Of a stretch of 9,585 bases of DNA, positions 6,078 through 9,585 are shown piece after piece. The DNA is from Desulfobacula sp. GTDB taxonomy: Bacteria; Desulfobacterota; Desulfobacteria; Desulfobacterales; Desulfobacteraceae. The position numbers and the translations under genes are program-made. The stretch is taken from assembly GCA_029940245.1 (NCBI GenBank), contig JAOZRF010000080.1, forward strand, positions 1-9,585, read 5' to 3'. Below the pieces are notes generated by a model, which worked only from the letters and a program-made list of their open reading frames with translations, did no database searches and was not told where the DNA came from. Position 1 is the first letter of the stretch; every line of letters starts with the position of its first letter.

Positions 6078-8433
6078 AGGTATCCCCAAATAATTTATCA
6101 TCCAGCTCACGGGTTTTCTGATACCCTGTTTTGGCCCTTTTCAATCTTGTTCCCAGGTCGGTAAAGGATTTTTTCCGATCCTGTTCCGTTGAAGCGTTCA
6201 CCCAGAGGTCCAGTACCATGTCACCAAACTCTTTTTCCCCTGAGACCCTTCCCAGAATCATGTCTATTTCACCGATGACCATCTCAAACATGTTTATCTT
6301 GCGATCAAGGACATCAAGAATATAATCCTCAATGGAACCTGCGGCACAGAAATTGAAAATCCGAACCTCTTTTTCCTGGCCGATCCTGTGAATGCGACCG
6401 ATCCTCTGTTCTATCTTCATGGGATTCCATGGCAGGTCATAATTGATCATCCTTGAACAAAACTGCAGGTTTCGACCCTCACCGCCGATTTCCGTGGTGA
6501 CCAGGACCTGGGTCTTGTTTTTAAACGCCTCAATGCTTTCATCCTTTTGCTGATTGTTCATTGACCCGTGAAAAAGGGAAAAAGAGATATTGTTCCATTC
6601 CAGAAAATCTGCAATATGCTCGATGGTTCCATTATATTTGACAAAAACAATGATCTTTTCACGGGTGGCGTTAATAACCTTCATAAGGGCCATGTTCTTG
6701 GGTGTATCTAGAATGGTCCGGCACAAATTTTTTACTGCCCGAAGTTCTTTCTCATGTTCCAGAAGGTAATCCTCTTTTTCAAGCATTCTGTTCAGGGTCT
6801 GCTCCACGGCCTTTGGAGAAGAGCCTGCCTGGGCCAGCAGGGTTCTCACAATCATTTTTGCCCTGCCCTGCTTTTTTTCATTCAGAGACATTATCAACGC
6901 TTCCAGTCTCTCATAAAATGTTTTTTCAGCCTTTGTGGGCTCAATGCGGATGGTCTCGGCAAACCTTGGCGGAATATGAATGCCGGTCAATGCCCTTGTG
7001 TTGCGGATCATGACCTGGTCAAGCAGCTCTTTGAGCAGTGTGCGGTTTCTTGGGTCTGTGGGATCTCCCCGGGTCATGAATTTTTCCCTGAATGAAGTGG
7101 CAGTGGCAAGCTGGCCTGGCTTAAGCAAGGTAATGAGATTATAAAGCTCCATAAGATTGTTTTCTACAGGGGTTGCCGTTAAAAGAAGAATAAACCTTTT
7201 TTTCAGGGAATTGACAAGCTTCCAGTTCAGGGTGGTGCGATTCTTTAAATGGTGAGCTTCATCAACAATGATAATGTCATACTCCCGGGCCGTGATAAAA
7301 TCGAAATTGTTTTTTGATTTGGCATGGTTAATGGATGCAATGACAAAAGGCTTGTTCCAGAATGTTTCAGAAGCGGATTTAAACCCTGGGTCATCTGTTG
7401 AGGAAATATCCATGTTGAACTTTGATTTTATCTCCTCCTTCCATTGGCTGACAAGGGGAGTAGGTGTCAAAATAAGACATGTCTTTACCATGCCTCTTTT
7501 GATATATTCCGTGAGTATTATCAAGGCCTCAATGGTCTTACCAAGGCCTACTTCATCAGACAGCAGTGCTCTTCCTCTGAACTGCTTCAATACTTTTTTG
7601 GCTGTTTCTTCCTGATACCAGAAGGATTTCACCTGTGTAAGGGAAGGCAGACAAATGAGCGTTTCAAAGGATTCAGCAAAGCGGATTTCATGGCTCAGCA
7701 AAGCCAGTTCATACCTTTCAGGGCTTGCAGGCTCAATATCTGATAAGGCTTTTAAAAAAGACTCTTCCTCTATTTTAAACGTTATAGGGACATTGAAAAC
7801 TTTGGGGGGCTTTGGTGGTGTGGGCCGGGCCTTGGATTTTTCTTTCCTGATCTGATCATTTTCAGATTGATCATTTTTATGAATTTCCTGTTCCTGTTTC
7901 TTCTTTGGCTGATCTGGCCGGGGGGAATTGCTGTTCTGATTTTTCTGATCTTTCTCCATTAAAATCATCATCTGACAATATTTTTTTATATCTTCAATTG
8001 TTACCTTGACTTTTCTTTTGTTTTTGAGTTTAAGACGGGAAAAATTTTCAAGTACATTGTCAATCTTTTGGCTGCACTCTTTATATCTTTTCTGATCGAC
8101 CAGAATGAAAACCCTGTTAACTTTCATCTCATCCGTTATCTTTCCAATTCGTTCCATGCCTTCAATGGCATCCAGCTCCAGAGAATCGTTCCCCGTGCTT
8201 GAACCTATTTCCCCGATGAGTCTGAAAATATCTTCCTCATTGGGAAGGGCTTTGGCAGCCCGGTTAAGAAATTTAAGAGCCTGATCCGGATTCCCGGCAC
8301 CAAAAAAATAGCAGGCTTCTTCATAATCAAACCAGCCCTTTTTTCTGGTTGCCTGCTGGAATCTGGATGTTTTGACCTGCTTCTGTTTGGCCTTGCGTTT
8401 CTGCTTTTTCCTGTCTGCTTTGGATTTTGCCAA
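6067..8433 (-). CDS. SNF2-family helicase/translocase with N-terminal TPR-like region
   Basis: An ATP-dependent double-stranded DNA translocase of the SNF2 (HepA/RapA-like) group of superfamily 2, about 788 residues. Numbering from the first TTG (8439): a Lys/Arg-rich start at 1-35; TPR-like helical pairs at about 36-140 (GNPDQALKFLNRAAKALPN is typical); a low-complexity Lys/Gln/Asn/Pro linker at about 162-215. The complete motor follows: motif I DEVGLGKT (295-302), Ia LILTPTPLVSQW, II DEAH (393-396), III LTAT (420-423), IV IIVFVKYN, V TTEIGGEGRNLQ, VI QRIGRIHRIGQ (678-688). All catalytic motifs are intact. There is no in-frame ATG upstream before a stop at 8470-8472. The second TTG (8431-8433) is preferred because AAAAGG lies eight bases before it. 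The downstream gene overlaps the stop codon, so the two are translationally coupled. There is no nuclease or methylase domain, so the role (transcription recycling, repair or defence) is open. Confidence 0.95.
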   Translation of the reverse strand: MAKSKADRKKQKRKAKQKQVKTSRFQQATRKKGWFDYEEACYFFGAGNPDQALKFLNRAAKALPNEEDIFRLIGEIGSSTGNDSLELDAIEGMERIGKITDEMKVNRVFILVDQKRYKECSQKIDNVLENFSRLKLKNKRKVKVTIEDIKKYCQMMILMEKDQKNQNSNSPRPDQPKKKQEQEIHKNDQSENDQIRKEKSKARPTPPKPPKVFNVPITFKIEEESFLKALSDIEPASPERYELALLSHEIRFAESFETLICLPSLTQVKSFWYQEETAKKVLKQFRGRALLSDEVGLGKTIEALIILTEYIKRGMVKTCLILTPTPLVSQWKEEIKSKFNMDISSTDDPGFKSASETFWNKPFVIASINHAKSKNNFDFITAREYDIIIVDEAHHLKNRTTLNWKLVNSLKKRFILLLTATPVENNLMELYNLITLLKPGQLATATSFREKFMTRGDPTDPRNRTLLKELLDQVMIRNTRALTGIHIPPRFAETIRIEPTKAEKTFYERLEALIMSLNEKKQGRAKMIVRTLLAQAGSSPKAVEQTLNRMLEKEDYLLEHEKELRAVKNLCRTILDTPKNMALMKVINATREKIIVFVKYNGTIEHIADFLEWNNISFSLFHGSMNNQQKDESIEAFKNKTQVLVTTEIGGEGRNLQFCSRMINYDLPWNPMKIEQRIGRIHRIGQEKEVRIFNFCAAGSIEDYILDVLDRKINMFEMVIGEIDMILGRVSGEKEFGDMVLDLWVNASTEQDRKKSFTDLGTRLKRAKTGYQKTRELDDKLFGDTYEL

Positions 8434-8441
8434 AATCAAAA

Positions 8442-8447
8442 CCTTTT
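8442..8447 (-). promoter_or_regulatory. Ribosome binding site choosing the second TTG start
   Basis: On the minus strand AAAAGG sits two bases before the TTG at 8437-8439 and eight bases before the TTG at 8431-8433. The second spacing is the functional one, so translation most likely begins at LAKSKADRKK. Either way the helicase uses a TTG start, which suggests restrained translation. Confidence 0.55.
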
Positions 8448-8483
8448 GTACGATTTTATTATTTTCTGTTTATCTTTCATTAA

Positions 8484-8513
8484 AGAATATTATTTATATT
8501 AAGTTCAGATCAA
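8484..8513 (-). promoter_or_regulatory. Weak sigma70-like promoter candidate for the helicase unit
   Basis: Reading leftward, TTGATC (8508-8513) and TATTCT (8484-8489) are separated by 18 bases in a very AT-rich stretch, 50 bp before the helicase start. Both hexamers match the consensus at four positions. The gap of about 220 bp from the upstream HPP gene makes an independent promoter plausible. I see no convincing terminator or operator in 8440-8653. Confidence 0.3.
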
Positions 8514-8653
8514 TTACCAGATCTTTTTAAAGGAAACAGCCGAGGAAATCACATTCTGTTTGATTTTTAGGTTTTCCTTAACCCCTTGGGAATTTCCATT
8601 TATACAGTGAATAAAGACAATTCTTTTATGATATTGACTCTCCCTGTAAAATG

Positions 8654-9190
8654 TTAAAACCAAAACTCAGGGTACTTTCTTGAGGTTGCCAGATTATTGA
8701 CGAACAAGGCGACGATCAACATGATCAAAACTCCGACACCAACGGGGATGAACACATAAAAAAAGCCAAGGTCATGGATTTTTTGACTACCGATCACAGC
8801 AATCAGCGCGGTTGCCCCTCCGGGAGGATGCAGCGTCTTAGTCATATGCATGACTGCAATGGCTGTGGCAACGGCAAACGAGGAAGCAAACCAGGGGAAT
8901 GGATAAAATAATTTATAGGCAATGACCCCAATAATTGCGGATACGATATGTCCACCCACAAGGTTCCTGGGTTGCGCCAAAGGGCTTCTGACTGCACCGT
9001 ATATTAATACGGCTGAAGCCCCGAAAGATCCGATGATATATACCAAGTCTTCACCGTTAAACAGATTATAGTTCAAAAAAGCCACTGGTGTTATCCCTAA
9101 AAAAGCACCCACCCATGACCAGGTGATCTCTGAAAAATTAACTGATGGAGGACTCTGGCCTCCCCCTTTCATTTTGCTGAAAAAAGACAT
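8654..9190 (-). CDS. HPP-family integral membrane protein
   Basis: A 178-residue inner-membrane protein of the HPP family, which is linked in plants and cyanobacteria to nitrite transport; the bacterial substrate is generally unknown. Five hydrophobic segments lie at about residues 24-44, 49-67, 77-96, 100-119 and 142-167. The hallmark LHPPGGATAL is at 120-129. The other conserved block, IGSFGASAVLIYGA followed by SPLAQPRNLVGGH, is at 53-81. The length is full for the stand-alone family. The ATG at 9188-9190 is preceded by AGGAG at about ten bases. It lies 27 bp downstream of the CBS-pair gene on the same strand, matching the known HPP-CBS fusion architecture in other bacteria. The CBS protein probably gates or regulates it. 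Confidence 0.92.
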   Translation of the reverse strand: MSFFSKMKGGGQSPPSVNFSEITWSWVGAFLGITPVAFLNYNLFNGEDLVYIIGSFGASAVLIYGAVRSPLAQPRNLVGGHIVSAIIGVIAYKLFYPFPWFASSFAVATAIAVMHMTKTLHPPGGATALIAVIGSQKIHDLGFFYVFIPVGVGVLIMLIVALFVNNLATSRKYPEFWF

Positions 9191-9217
9191 TCAATCACAT
9201 CTCCTGGTTTTTGTTGA

Positions 9218-9585
9218 CTAACACATGGTCTGGACAATATCTGACCGGGCAATAATTCCCACGAGTTTTAATTTATCATCAATTACCGGCACCCTGTTGA
9301 TGTTTTTTTGATCCATAAGGTTTGCAATTTTCATTAAAGGGGTTTGGGGCTGGATGGTGATACAGGGAGCGGACATGATATCCGTGGCCGTAAGGTTTTT
9401 AAAGTCTGCTGCAATACAGCCTGTTGTTTCAATGCATTGTAAAACAACACGCATAAAAGATGGCGCATGATCATCATTCATCCTTTTTAAAAAATCTTTT
9501 TCAGAGATGACACCTGTAACCGTCTGATCATCCCTGACAACCGGAAGACCTGAAATCTTGTTGTCTGCCATTTTTTTTACCACTT
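9218..9585 (-). CDS. CBS-domain-pair protein, 5' end outside the window
   Basis: A soluble tandem CBS (Bateman module) protein; such modules bind adenine nucleotides and regulate partner proteins. The second half of the first CBS repeat is visible (KISGLPVVRDDQTVTGVISEKDFL). After an intervening segment of about 40 residues comes a complete second CBS repeat (TATDIMSAPCITIQPQTPLM through INRVPVIDDKLKLVGIIARSDIV). The frame is still open at the window edge. The GTG near 9581 falls inside the first CBS helix, so the true start lies beyond the window. Its stop is 27 bp before the HPP gene, suggesting a two-gene operon in which this protein is the regulatory subunit. Confidence 0.9.
   Translation of the reverse strand, partial: VVKKMADNKISGLPVVRDDQTVTGVISEKDFLKRMNDDHAPSFMRVVLQCIETTGCIAADFKNLTATDIMSAPCITIQPQTPLMKIANLMDQKNINRVPVIDDKLKLVGIIARSDIVQTMC

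Noticed and set aside
4986..8433. Calling the helicase pair DISARM or another named defence system
   Set aside because: The methylase, DrmA, DrmB and nuclease partners expected for such systems are absent from the window.
8529..8580. Possible terminator hairpins (AAAGGAAA with TTTTCCTT; AAACAG with CTGTTT) between the HPP gene and the helicase
   Set aside because: Stems are short, loops long and no T-tract follows on the relevant strand.
1..9585. tRNA or rRNA genes, CRISPR arrays, insertion-sequence ends or att sites
   Set aside because: No cloverleaf-like segment, regularly spaced repeats, transposase or terminal inverted repeats were seen on either strand.

Overview
The window looks like a chromosomal segment of a Gram-negative bacterium. 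The GC content is moderate, with AAAGGA-type ribosome binding sites, a periplasmic metal-efflux pump and a DUF374-type acyltransferase. The gene styles suggest a sulfate-reducing Desulfobacterota (Desulfobacterales-like) genome, but that placement is an impression from protein style and was not tested.

Layout. (1) 1-3444, plus strand: the 3' part of a CusA/CzcA-type heavy-metal RND pump, open at the left edge, followed 23 bp later by a small secreted Met/His-rich protein, probably in the same operon. A strong hairpin lies just after the second gene. (2) 3520-3915, minus strand: a decayed N-terminal fragment of a major facilitator transporter, interrupted by an in-frame TAG where a Trp is expected and truncated shortly after. 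(3) 4172-4831, plus strand: a single DUF374 lysophospholipid-acyltransferase-like gene. (4) 8433-4986, minus strand: a tightly coupled two-gene unit. The first gene is a SNF2-family helicase with an N-terminal TPR-like region and a TTG start. The second starts inside the helicase stop codon region and ends in a Cys/His array whose spacing fits the RING C3HC4 consensus. (5) 9585-8654, minus strand: a CBS-pair protein, open at the right edge, followed by an HPP-family membrane protein, probably an operon.

How the genes fit together. The left block is metal homeostasis: an inner-membrane pump plus a possible periplasmic metal-binding accessory. The right block resembles HPP-CBS fusion proteins, here split into two genes, and would be a nucleotide-regulated membrane transporter or channel. 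The most unusual unit is the helicase pair. The second protein resembles the C-terminal extension of large bacterial SNF2/HepA-like proteins, detached as its own gene and carrying a RING-like zinc site. No methylase, nuclease or other known defence partner is visible next to it, so whether it serves transcription, repair or defence is open.
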